Of a stretch of DNA of 64,000 nt, positions 28,383 to 36,893 are shown piece by piece (the first letter of the stretch is position 1; every line of letters starts with the position of its first letter). Origin of the DNA: JACJYM01 sp965230495. GTDB taxonomy: Bacteria > Bacteroidota > Bacteroidia > Chitinophagales > Saprospiraceae. The stretch covers positions 3,286,001 to 3,350,000 of the forward strand of contig OZ246004.1 in the NCBI GenBank assembly GCA_965230495.1, given 5' to 3'. The notes under the pieces were generated by a model. The model made no database searches and was not told the DNA's origin. It saw only the letters and a program-made list of their open reading frames with translations. Both the position numbers and the translations under genes were made by a program.

Positions 28383-30220
28383 GATTTAGATTTTTTAAAC
28401 AAGGGATCATAACTCGCTCTTCTTGATTTCTTGGCTTCAGCATTTTTGATTTCCATAAATCTAGAACTCGCTCTATCTTGATAGTCATTCCATTCAAAGA
28501 ATAAAGAAGAGTCTTCTTTTTCATCATATTTAAAAGATTTAATACTCTCTTTTTTAACACCAATGGATAGAAGTAACTCATTGGCTTTTTCGATTAATTT
28601 GTTTTCAATTTCTCTTCTTTTTACCGGATCCGAAGAGTGAAGAATCGAAGGAATTAAGAAGATACATGCCGTCAGTGCTCCACGCACAAATAGTTCTTGC
28701 TTTTCAATTTTTGTAATATTAAAATTTAGCCAACTGATATCACCGACATCAATGGTTCGTACGGACTTGTTAAGAATTTTATTTTGAACAAAAATGCTCC
28801 GATCATAAGATGATCGCATAGTAGCTATTAATCTACTTATAAATCCTGTAAACTTTTCGAGTTCTTTTTCTTTATAGTAGGCTAGCTTGATCCCAAGCGA
28901 AGGTACAATCTCACTTATTTCCGAATTCAAAAAAATATCTATTGGGAAATTGGACAGCATTCCTCCATCCACAAAATGAAATTTTTCTATTTCTGCTAAT
29001 TTTAAACCTCTTTCTTCTTGCCATACCCATTTTAATTCTTTCAGAGCTAGTCCCTTGGGCATATCCACCGTATAGGTTTGAAAAAAGAAAGGAATGGACA
29101 TGGAAGCTCTTAGATAATGGGCTGGACTTATTTCATAATTGTTTCCCCAGTAAAATTTGTGATCGGCAGGAAGTTCTACCTTCATTTTATTAATAATATC
29201 TGAAGAAATAATGGCCATTTCTTTAAATATTTTGATTTTTTTCTCGCTATGATATTGATGGGAAAATTGCCGAAGCTGCTCCATTTTTTCCTCTGTTTCC
29301 ACACTTTGACTAAGAATATTGATGGTCTTTTGTTGGAAGTTAATTGGATTTTGTGCTTGGGGGAAAGAACTTGTATTTTGTAAGTCATCTATTATAAGAG
29401 ACTTGTTTAGACTTATATATGGGTTGGAATATCTTAATCCCAGATTATCACTTTCAAATTGAAGTTTTGCTTTTAAATCTTCAACTGTGTAAATATTATG
29501 GTATTTCAAGGTATTATCTACCCATTGATAGAATTTATCACCCGGATTAATACCAAATTTACCCGCAAATAGCCAAAGCATCCGAGCAAAAAATCCAAAC
29601 AAAGTATAGGCAATAAATAAACCTAACCCTAGGAAATTAATAAACACTAGAACTTTAAAAAGGGGTATGGAAAAACTAGATAATAAGGTGCTAAATTGGG
29701 ATATAAAGATGGTTACAAGCGTTACTAAACCTAAGGTTATAAATATGAATTTCCAGCAAATTTTTTTTGAAAAAACAAAGAGTATTATTTTTCTCCATAT
29801 GGGGTGAGCATCTACGAAATTTTGAATCACTTCGCTATCTTCTATAAGTTCTATTATTTTTTCTGTTCGAGTGTCATAGTATTCTTGATCTTTGGGTAAG
29901 CGGTAAATAGGAGATTTAATTTCTAATGTTTGAAACTCATCGATTTCTTCTTTAGATAGTACGGAACCTAAAAGTAAAGTGTTGATGGACCCAGCACTCG
30001 TACCGGCAGTGTTTAAGAATTTTATCTTAAACCTTTCGAGAATATAAGTATATCCTGTAAGAGCAATACCATAAATACCTCCTCCCTCCTGAACGAGATT
30101 AACATATTGGTTGTCAAATTTGTCCCTTACGTTAGAAACATAGATATCCTGAGACTGATACCTTTTTAGAATTTCAATAAGGGGTTGGACTAATTTAGTA
30201 TATTCGTTGACTGCCTTCAT
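28379..30220 (-). CDS. Patatin-like phospholipase with internal membrane hairpin
   Basis: A 613-residue protein. The patatin catalytic parts are complete: oxyanion loop GGGIYG (46-51), nucleophile Ser75 in GTSAG, and Asp418 in FVDGGMLSNFP, which form the Ser-Asp dyad of patatin acyl hydrolases. Between Ser and Asp sits an insertion with two strongly hydrophobic segments (about 153-173 and 186-208), so the enzyme is probably fixed in the membrane it attacks. Patatins are common lethal effectors in bacterial antiphage systems. The start follows the TIR gene by 1 nt, and the end overlaps the next gene by 4 nt. Confidence 0.85.
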   Translation of the reverse strand: MKAVNEYTKLVQPLIEILKRYQSQDIYVSNVRDKFDNQYVNLVQEGGGIYGIALTGYTYILERFKIKFLNTAGTSAGSINTLLLGSVLSKEEIDEFQTLEIKSPIYRLPKDQEYYDTRTEKIIELIEDSEVIQNFVDAHPIWRKIILFVFSKKICWKFIFITLGLVTLVTIFISQFSTLLSSFSIPLFKVLVFINFLGLGLFIAYTLFGFFARMLWLFAGKFGINPGDKFYQWVDNTLKYHNIYTVEDLKAKLQFESDNLGLRYSNPYISLNKSLIIDDLQNTSSFPQAQNPINFQQKTINILSQSVETEEKMEQLRQFSHQYHSEKKIKIFKEMAIISSDIINKMKVELPADHKFYWGNNYEISPAHYLRASMSIPFFFQTYTVDMPKGLALKELKWVWQEERGLKLAEIEKFHFVDGGMLSNFPIDIFLNSEISEIVPSLGIKLAYYKEKELEKFTGFISRLIATMRSSYDRSIFVQNKILNKSVRTIDVGDISWLNFNITKIEKQELFVRGALTACIFLIPSILHSSDPVKRREIENKLIEKANELLLSIGVKKESIKSFKYDEKEDSSLFFEWNDYQDRASSRFMEIKNAEAKKSRRASYDPLFKKSKS

Positions 30221-30221
30221 A

Positions 30222-30677
30222 TCAACTCTTTTCTCTCATGTAGTTTACTACACTTCTGATTTGTTTGGCAATATCAGTGTAAGCTTCGTCTTTATCCATA
30301 AAGGTGCTCACAGGTTTGGCTCCTGTGGGTAGTGCCTGTAGTTTTGAGTATGGCATATCAGACCATTCGCAGGTTCTAAGAATAATAGGGATAACACGGG
30401 CATCGCCGCTTTCATGTCTTTTCAAAGCTGATGAAAGCTCCTTTTCCCATATATATTTGGAATTGTTGAAATCTACACTGATGAGTAACAAAATGATGTC
30501 AGAAGTATCAAACTCTGTTTTGATAGCTGTATCCCATTCATCTCCTGCCATAATTTTTCTATCTTGCCATACTTCCACTTTTCCGGATCTTTTTAACATA
30601 ATAAGATGTCTATCCAGTTGTTCTTTCATGGATTCGTCTTCGTGAGCGTAGGATAAGAATATTTTAACTTTTTTCAT
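30222..30677 (-). CDS. TIR-domain protein (possible NADase)
   Basis: A 151-residue protein that is essentially one TIR domain: KKVKIFLSYAHEDE (2-15, strand A and the BB-region start), then EVWQDRKIMAGDEW (35-48), DIILLLISVDF (60-70) and IWEKELSSAL (76-85). Glu80 in WEKEL lies where catalytic TIR domains carry the NAD-cleaving glutamate, so enzyme activity is plausible. The frame is open to 30728, but ATG 30677 starts 4 nt after the upstream gene's stop and gives a standard TIR N-terminus. It lies between a coiled-coil membrane protein and the patatin. Confidence 0.82.
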   Translation of the reverse strand: MKKVKIFLSYAHEDESMKEQLDRHLIMLKRSGKVEVWQDRKIMAGDEWDTAIKTEFDTSDIILLLISVDFNNSKYIWEKELSSALKRHESGDARVIPIILRTCEWSDMPYSKLQALPTGAKPVSTFMDKDEAYTDIAKQIRSVVNYMREKS

Positions 30678-30681
30678 TTTT

Positions 30682-31416
30682 TTATTTGTTTCCAAGCCAA
30701 ATCTCGATTTGTTTATTAGGCACTTCAACCTTGGTCCTGGTTGGTTTTTCTTTTATTTTCAAATTGTATTTCTTAGCTATACTTTTGGCCGTAGAATAAT
30801 CTTTTTGATGAAAGTATTTTACTTCTGAGGAAAATGAAAAACTCAAAGGTGAATTTAGATGTACATCAAAATTTTTGTCTTTCAACTCCTTAACAATGCC
30901 TTTTGCTAAACTCTCTTTAGAAGCAAAGTATTGAATATATACAGTCCATAGATGTGATTTAGATATCACTTCTTTACCTGTTTCCCTTATGACACTATCT
31001 ATTTTGGATTTGTTGTGTTCTATCTCAGATGGAGAAATTATTTTTACATTGGATGGAACTGAGGTGTTTTCGTTTTGTAAAAGTCTGGCGTTTTCATTTT
31101 TTAATTTTTCATAACTTATTGATAGTTTTTCATAGTTATCTTTTGTCTCTTTTAGTAGGTCTTCTAACTCCAGAATGTTTTCCTGATATATAAAATGATC
31201 AAATTCTTTTTGATCTGAAAGGAGTGCATTCTGAGTGGTTATTTGCTCCTGAAGTTGTTCGATATTTTGATTTAAATTTTTGTTTTCCCAAGCGAAATAA
31301 ACAATGCCAATTGCAAGAACCATAAAGCCAACAAGCATGGCAAAAGCGATTCGATCTGCCCGATTTCTCTCTTTTATATATTTTTCTAGAATGTTTAAAT
31401 TTCTAATCTCTTTCAT
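30682..31416 (-). CDS. Coiled-coil membrane protein with LytR_C-like C-terminal domain
   Basis: A 244-residue protein: cytoplasmic N-terminus, one membrane helix (about 24-43), a long coiled coil (about 45-115, LQEQITTQNALLSDQ and EKLKNENARLLQ), a linker, then a compact domain (about 155-244). That domain's pattern VYIQYFASKESLAKGIV, EVKYFHQKDYSTAKSIAKKYN and IEIWLG resembles the LytR/CpsA/Psr C-terminal or SPOR-like fold, which faces the cell wall. It lies between two TIR genes with 10- and 4-nt gaps, so it may be an envelope sensor that passes a signal to them. The domain match is by eye only. Confidence 0.6.
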   Translation of the reverse strand: MKEIRNLNILEKYIKERNRADRIAFAMLVGFMVLAIGIVYFAWENKNLNQNIEQLQEQITTQNALLSDQKEFDHFIYQENILELEDLLKETKDNYEKLSISYEKLKNENARLLQNENTSVPSNVKIISPSEIEHNKSKIDSVIRETGKEVISKSHLWTVYIQYFASKESLAKGIVKELKDKNFDVHLNSPLSFSFSSEVKYFHQKDYSTAKSIAKKYNLKIKEKPTRTKVEVPNKQIEIWLGNK

Positions 31417-31426
31417 CTTTTTATTT

Positions 31427-32077
31427 TTAAATAGCTTTTACTGCTCTATATTTAGAGAAAGCGATGGAAGTAATGGTTAAGAAGAGGAGAGCGATCATAG
31501 TGGATAAGCCAATATTTCCAGTTTCATGCCAAATGAAAACCGAACTCATTATACCAAATGACAAACTAATAATGGACATATATAGAAAATTTTTGTTTTC
31601 TGGTACTTTAAGGTCCGCTATTCCCGGCAAAAGAGCCTGTTGAATTTTTCTTGCTATTTCTTTAAGGACAGTATCCTTATCAGGGCTAAGTCCTGTGAGA
31701 TGTTTTATTGACTTTTCTTTGTCAGGAAGTACCATATTGGCCATATTTTTTAAGGCAGGAATATTATGATAATCACAATCTCTGGCCAGAAGAGGAATGA
31801 TTTTTTTATCGGTGTCCAACAATTTAGTAAGCAAATTAAAGGACCTATCATCATTGAAATAATCTATACTCAACATTGGAACAATTACATCACATTGCAT
31901 GGCAATATTTTGAAAAAAACTGGCATCGTTGGTTTGTTCGAAGACAGCAGCTTTGTCTATTACCTCAATAATTCCAGCTCTTACGAGAATTTGAAAATGC
32001 TTATCAAGCATCCGATAAATTTTTAAATCTTCTTCATGATCTGAGTAGGCCATAAATATCTTTTTTCTTTCTTCCAT
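31427..32077 (-). CDS. Membrane-anchored TIR-like protein, probably non-catalytic
   Basis: A 216-residue protein. Residues 1-155 follow the TIR pattern: ERKKIFMAYSDHEED (3-17), AGIIEVIDKA, CDVIVPMLSIDYF (62-74), DKKIIPLLARDCDY. The segment after strand D (SFNLLTKLL, 79-87) has no glutamate where the TIR gene three frames downstream has WEKEL, so NAD cleavage is doubtful. Two membrane helices follow (about 164-183 and 188-207). It may act as a membrane scaffold or receptor that pairs with the catalytic TIR through TIR-TIR contact. Confidence 0.7.
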   Translation of the reverse strand: MEERKKIFMAYSDHEEDLKIYRMLDKHFQILVRAGIIEVIDKAAVFEQTNDASFFQNIAMQCDVIVPMLSIDYFNDDRSFNLLTKLLDTDKKIIPLLARDCDYHNIPALKNMANMVLPDKEKSIKHLTGLSPDKDTVLKEIARKIQQALLPGIADLKVPENKNFLYMSIISLSFGIMSSVFIWHETGNIGLSTMIALLFLTITSIAFSKYRAVKAI

Positions 32078-32080
32078 GCC

Positions 32081-33529
32081 CTACTTATATTTTGAAGAAC
32101 TGATACAATCATTTGCTGAGTGCGTACTCAAGTCATTAATCTGTTCCCATTTTCCTGTCCCTTCTAGGGTCAATACTTTTTTATCAAAATTTTTGTCTTT
32201 AAAGAATAAGTATTTTTCACCGGTAGGGATAATATACCTTAGGCTACTCACTTTATCACCAAATGATTTTCCTTGGACCCTTACTTTTTGATAGTTTTTT
32301 ATTTTTGAATGGGTTTTGCCATATATTCTTAAACATCTTCCTTTGAAATCCTCATGTTCGTAAAGCTCAATAATTGAGTTGTCGATATGAGTAATCGCAT
32401 GGGATTCGGAGATCTGGACAAATTCGGCTAAGCCTAATTTACTTTTATTAAGCCAGTGAGCCACTGAGTAGAGAAGTAGATTGCTTTTTGAATCTATGTA
32501 AGCAGAAGCTCCGGCATCAAAATTATATTGTTTAGCGGTTCGGGTAAAGTTTTTAGAACCTACATATTCGATAGTGGCTCCTTTCAATTTACTAGTACTT
32601 TCTTCCAAAGAAATATCTAAGTGTACTTCGTATAGTTGTAATACGTTCATAGCGAGTCCTTCAGTAATGGGGCCAATACCTAATCCATCAACTCCACTTA
32701 CAAAAACACGATTATCGTTTTGTACCCATAATTGAATAGACTGATACTGAGGAATCAATCTGTTTTTTGGAAAATTAAAGCTACTGAAGTGCACCTGTAT
32801 GGGATTTGATGTATTTGAAAAACCATCATTCAAATCGGTTGATTTAGAATAGTACAAATCAAATCTACCACCTCCCACAACATCTTTCCAAGTAATGCAA
32901 AGAAAATGATCGTTAGGCAGTCTTATTATTCCGACAGCTCCTGTTTTTCCAAGTTGACTAGTTCTTTTAAAGTTGACGTGTTTAAGTTCTTTCGGTTGTA
33001 AGGGATCTGAAAAATCATAAAAATTAATAAATGCAGTATCTGCCTCTGCATCCTCGAGAGGAACTACTACAAGATCACCAAGACAACATAGTCCACCAGC
33101 ATGCCAATGACTCCCTTCTGAAATAAGAAATATCTCTTTCAATTCGTCTATTAGAGGAGCTTCTTTGGAGAGAATTAAATTGGATCCGACAGCACTTGTC
33201 TTGTTAAAGAAAGAAGTCCTGTTTTCTTTATAAGAATTGAACTGATATAGGAATAGGTTGCCGAATTGAGAGACTTTGTCTCCACCACTAATTAGGAAAT
33301 AATTGGAATTTTTTAGCCTTACAATTCCTTGAAAATGTGTTTTCTCAAGATTGGCAGAATATATAGATGAAAACTTTTGATCATTGCTATGAAGGGAGAT
33401 ATAGTTTGCCTGGTCATTTAATTTTCTAAATTCACTACGAATGTCATTTATTTTTGGGGCGTTTGTGTTAACGACATTTGACTTTGATGCTACAGATATA
33501 CTTTTCGTGCCAGGATATGATACAGCCAT
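32081..33529 (-). CDS. Propeller-like protein with C-terminal beta/gamma-crystallin domain
   Basis: A 482-residue protein without signal peptide. The N-terminal 370 residues are strand-rich with repeated hydrophobic/Gly patterns (YFLISGGDKV, FLCITWKDV, RVFVSGVDG), suggesting a beta-propeller. Residues from about 385 form a beta/gamma-crystallin domain with the Greek-key pattern IIELYEHEDFKGRCLRIYG followed by a second key around KYLFFKDKNFDKKVLTLEG. Such domains often bind calcium. Out-of-frame overlap disappears if translation starts at ATG 33529, 2 nt after the GMC gene, so I use that start and not 33598. Role unknown. Confidence 0.68.
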   Translation of the reverse strand: MAVSYPGTKSISVASKSNVVNTNAPKINDIRSEFRKLNDQANYISLHSNDQKFSSIYSANLEKTHFQGIVRLKNSNYFLISGGDKVSQFGNLFLYQFNSYKENRTSFFNKTSAVGSNLILSKEAPLIDELKEIFLISEGSHWHAGGLCCLGDLVVVPLEDAEADTAFINFYDFSDPLQPKELKHVNFKRTSQLGKTGAVGIIRLPNDHFLCITWKDVVGGGRFDLYYSKSTDLNDGFSNTSNPIQVHFSSFNFPKNRLIPQYQSIQLWVQNDNRVFVSGVDGLGIGPITEGLAMNVLQLYEVHLDISLEESTSKLKGATIEYVGSKNFTRTAKQYNFDAGASAYIDSKSNLLLYSVAHWLNKSKLGLAEFVQISESHAITHIDNSIIELYEHEDFKGRCLRIYGKTHSKIKNYQKVRVQGKSFGDKVSSLRYIIPTGEKYLFFKDKNFDKKVLTLEGTGKWEQINDLSTHSANDCISSSKYK

Positions 33530-33531
33530 AT

Positions 33532-34971
33532 TTATGAAGAGATTAATTTGCTTGCATATTTTGACATAGCCATAGTCGTGGCCTGACAATTGGCCCAAAT
33601 ATTTTTGGGAAACACACTAGTATCCGCAATATATAAATTTGTCATTTTATGTACTTCGAATTGACTATTTACAACTCCTTTTTTAGGGTCATCACTCATT
33701 CGATTTCCACCTTGTGGATGTGCTGAACCAATAATTAGGTCATCATTGGTTTTTATTTCTTTATCTATTCTTTGTAAGTCGTTAGGGTTGTTGAATATCA
33801 TTGTTTTAAAAGAAGCTGGAATTACTTTTTTGGCACCAGCCTCAAAGAATATAGTGGCAAGACTTTTAAGTCCCTCCTTAAAGTTTTTAAGATCTTGTTT
33901 TGAATATTTAAAATCAATCACTGGCCTTGATTTCTTATCTAATTTTATACTCCCTGTTGGTTGAGAACCTACCATAACACCTGCCTGAGCCATATTTGGG
34001 TATTTTAGCATCAATTGATGATGTTCTTCAAACCATGCTCCTAAGGTAAGAGAAAATATGCCAGGAGGAGAATGAAAAGTTTCTATCATATAATCTTGAC
34101 TAGCATGAGTAATACATGATAAACCAATTCCATCAAAGGCATCTAGTTTTTGATTCATTAAGGCGTTTACAAAAAAACCACCTAAAAAATGAAGGCCTTT
34201 ACCGACATTACGATTAGGATTTATTTTACTTTTCAATAATATTTCTGAAGAACCAATCGCTCCGGCACAAATTATAATCTTATCAGATGGAATGAGATGC
34301 GGAGTATTGTTTCGCATAAAGGAAACGCCGGTGGCAATTCCATTTTTTTTAATTATTGTAGCATTTTGAACATCGTCCAACAGATGAGCTCCTTTTTCAA
34401 GTGCCCAGGGGATAAAAGTGACTAGCATAGAAGTCTTACGATTATATTGACAACCAAAATTGCACCAACCACAACCCAAACATTGATGTCTATTATGATC
34501 CAACAAGTGAGCATCAATATGTAACCTTTTACAAGCATCTAAAAATAGTTGCGATGAGGAATTAGCTTCTTCAGGTTTTATTTTTTTTACTTTGAGTTTA
34601 TCCTCCAAATAATTATATGCCGTTTCTATTTCTTCTTTGGGTATATGTGCCCCAAAGCTACCCCAAAAGGGTAGAATGTTGTCAAGATTTGCTCGATACC
34701 AAATAGCATTATTAACAACTGTACTACCACCAACCGTTTGCCCCTGAGCAATGGTAGTATCATTGTCTTTTGTGGTTTGAAGACCAGCCATTTTATATAA
34801 TTTGGCATACATGGCTAATTCATCGTGAGAAAAATCATCGTGTTTGTTCCATCTACCTTTTTCAAGAATGAGAACACTTAATCCCTTGTTTGCTAACTCA
34901 TAAGCCATTACAGCTCCGGAGGCACCGGAACCTATAACAATCGCATCGTATTTGGATTTTAATTCAGGCAT
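33532..34971 (-). CDS. GMC-family flavin oxidoreductase
   Basis: A 479-residue FAD enzyme. The dinucleotide-binding motif IGSGASGAVMAYELA (13-27) and FAD ribose contact LEKGRW are present. The C-terminal GMC block SAHPQGG with active-site His and the WANCQATT stretch (His/Asn pair) are also present. A cluster Cys164-x2-Cys167-x2-Cys170-x3-Cys174 recalls the Cys-rich loop of long-chain alcohol oxidase-type members and could bind metal or a cluster. It oxidises an alcohol of unknown identity. It overlaps the preceding gene by 8 nt, which encodes a small-subunit-like protein, so the two probably form one enzyme. Confidence 0.85.
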   Translation of the reverse strand: MPELKSKYDAIVIGSGASGAVMAYELANKGLSVLILEKGRWNKHDDFSHDELAMYAKLYKMAGLQTTKDNDTTIAQGQTVGGSTVVNNAIWYRANLDNILPFWGSFGAHIPKEEIETAYNYLEDKLKVKKIKPEEANSSSQLFLDACKRLHIDAHLLDHNRHQCLGCGWCNFGCQYNRKTSMLVTFIPWALEKGAHLLDDVQNATIIKKNGIATGVSFMRNNTPHLIPSDKIIICAGAIGSSEILLKSKINPNRNVGKGLHFLGGFFVNALMNQKLDAFDGIGLSCITHASQDYMIETFHSPPGIFSLTLGAWFEEHHQLMLKYPNMAQAGVMVGSQPTGSIKLDKKSRPVIDFKYSKQDLKNFKEGLKSLATIFFEAGAKKVIPASFKTMIFNNPNDLQRIDKEIKTNDDLIIGSAHPQGGNRMSDDPKKGVVNSQFEVHKMTNLYIADTSVFPKNIWANCQATTMAMSKYASKLISS

Positions 34972-35416
34972 GATTGGTTTGATTTAGGTGAATAGATGGA
35001 GAGGTATCTAGTCCGACAAATCTGTTTCTTTTGTCGAAAGGCACAAATCCTACTTGATTTTGAGCTTCGATGCTGGAATAATATGATACTGATGCCATAA
35101 CCTTCAATCCTCTGGCGAGGTCTTTAAACATACCTTTGTTTCCTATTACTTTTTCTATTACACTTCTCCTACTTGAAAGCGAAAGCTTACTAAAAGGAGG
35201 GAATTTCATAACTAACGGAGGTACAATCCATTCAAGTAACCAAAAAATTTTTCCAACTTGATCGAGAGCAGGAGCATTCGCGTCGGCGATCATTTGATCA
35301 AGTCGCAGTGCTGCTTGTTCAGGAGTGATTACATTATTATTGTCAGTACATAAAATTACCTCAATGGATTTACAAAGAGTCTTGAATTGTTTTTTCTTAA
35401 AATATTTTAATTCCAT
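34964..35416 (-). CDS. Gluconate 2-dehydrogenase subunit 3-like protein
   Basis: A 150-residue helical protein. The layout (helical start FKTLCKSIEVIL, then ITPEQAALRLDQMI, a conserved-looking middle KIFWLLEWIVPPLVM, and the late YYSSIEAQNQVGFVPF) matches the small subunit that accompanies GMC dehydrogenases. The usual Tat signal of that family is missing. Its stop overlaps the GMC gene's start by 8 nt, which supports an obligate pair. It likely stabilises or tethers the flavoprotein. Assignment is by pattern and context. Confidence 0.65.
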   Translation of the reverse strand: MELKYFKKKQFKTLCKSIEVILCTDNNNVITPEQAALRLDQMIADANAPALDQVGKIFWLLEWIVPPLVMKFPPFSKLSLSSRRSVIEKVIGNKGMFKDLARGLKVMASVSYYSSIEAQNQVGFVPFDKRNRFVGLDTSPSIHLNQTNHA

Positions 35417-35430
35417 TTTGACTAATTTAC

Positions 35431-36879
35431 TTATACTGATAAGCCTAGGCTATCAGAAAATTTGTTATTGAATACTCCAGAACTATTTAACACCTGTGCT
35501 ACTTCTTTCCATTTGCCTAACTTTGGATATCCACTCTCAACGGTTGAACTAGAGATATAGTGATATTGTCCCCAGTGCATTCGCCCACCGAACGGTAACA
35601 ATGCTTTTTCAAGAGATTTATATATTTCTTCGTACTTTTTCGTTCCTTTTGCGAGTATTACTTCGACCATACAAGTGTCATCTCCTTCCATTGGGGATAA
35701 AAAAGCTTTCGTTGATTTTACGAATCTTAAAGCAATAGGGGCCGTATTGTATAATTTGTGTTTTTTTCGATTATCCTCAATTGTTTTAAGCATTACGTCG
35801 ATAGCGTCAATATACTTATTATCTGTCATGGGAAGAGCTATTTCAGCGGAATAGGAGGGGATATTATTAGCAGCTCCGATATGAAAAACATGAAAGCTTT
35901 TATGGATAAATGCATTATCCTCCATTCCCTTTAATATACTTTCTATCATGTCGGCTGCATCTCTTCTAAACATGTGGATTACCCAATTAAACCAACCTTT
36001 ACCATTTAACCGTGACAGAAATTCTACTGTCCAGTTTCTTCTTCTATCTTTTTGTTTTTCATTACCAATTGGATTGTATGGTATTCGCTTAGTCACTAAG
36101 CAACTTTGAGTTTTACCTTTTATCGAATATGGATTGAGCAGTAATTCGAAATGAAATGTATCATTTAGCTCAGACCTGTTTTTAAGCTTTTCTTTTTCTA
36201 TTTTCCAGGAACTCAGTTCTCTGGTTTCTTTCATCCAAAATGCTTCTGTAGCCTCTATAATTACAGAATAAATTACTCCTAAGCAACCTATATTTACAGA
36301 AACGGCATTATAATACTGATCATTCTGTATTAATATTCTGTCAGGATAGGACTCAGAATATTTTGATTTGTCAGTAATGCCATTTGATTTTTCAATTCTA
36401 TATATTAACCCGCCACTACCAATTATGTCATAACTTAGGATCATTTCATATAATGGCCCCTTACTAAAAACAGAGCCGTGGGTTGAGGTAGCATTGACTC
36501 CTGCTATTCTCTGACCATCGTATCCTCCTAACCACCCTATTGCTAATCCACGTAAATCCAATAGTTGATTAATGGTTTTTATAGAAGTACCGGACTTTAC
36601 CCTTAATAATCTAGAAGATGTGGTTTCGGGTTTTAATAAATTGCCTTCTAATGGAAGTTCACCGCTAAGATTATCAGGTAGTATAAGATATCCTTCAGTA
36701 TGACATACGTTAGACCAACTATGCCCGGAGCCACACGCTCTTACTCTTTTGTTTCTTTCTTCTGCAGAAGTAATTATTGCTCTTATTTGGTCAATTTCGG
36801 AAGGATTAAACGTGAACTTAGGCCTGCATTTTTGCTCACCTATATGATTTTTCCAAATTTTGTTTTCTATTTTTTGCAT
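35431..36879 (-). CDS. FAD-linked oxidase, sugar-1,4-lactone oxidase type
   Basis: A 482-residue VAO/ALO-family flavoprotein. The FAD domain has RACGSGHSWSNV (47-58). His53 matches the histidine that holds FAD covalently in this family. GWLGGYDGQRIAGVNATSTHGS (second flavin loop) follows. The C-terminal substrate domain ends with GGRMHWGQYHY, the HWG motif of L-gulono/D-arabinono-1,4-lactone oxidases. These enzymes use oxygen and make hydrogen peroxide. ATG 36879 lies 14 nt after the amidase stop; 36912 is open but would overlap that gene. Confidence 0.82.
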   Translation of the reverse strand: MQKIENKIWKNHIGEQKCRPKFTFNPSEIDQIRAIITSAEERNKRVRACGSGHSWSNVCHTEGYLILPDNLSGELPLEGNLLKPETTSSRLLRVKSGTSIKTINQLLDLRGLAIGWLGGYDGQRIAGVNATSTHGSVFSKGPLYEMILSYDIIGSGGLIYRIEKSNGITDKSKYSESYPDRILIQNDQYYNAVSVNIGCLGVIYSVIIEATEAFWMKETRELSSWKIEKEKLKNRSELNDTFHFELLLNPYSIKGKTQSCLVTKRIPYNPIGNEKQKDRRRNWTVEFLSRLNGKGWFNWVIHMFRRDAADMIESILKGMEDNAFIHKSFHVFHIGAANNIPSYSAEIALPMTDNKYIDAIDVMLKTIEDNRKKHKLYNTAPIALRFVKSTKAFLSPMEGDDTCMVEVILAKGTKKYEEIYKSLEKALLPFGGRMHWGQYHYISSSTVESGYPKLGKWKEVAQVLNSSGVFNNKFSDSLGLSV

Positions 36880-36893
36880 CAAAATCTGTTTAG

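Noticed and set aside
30304..30645. Plus-strand frame opposite the TIR gene
   Set aside because: The TIR motifs on the other strand are clear, and the plus frame has no promoter or family resemblance.
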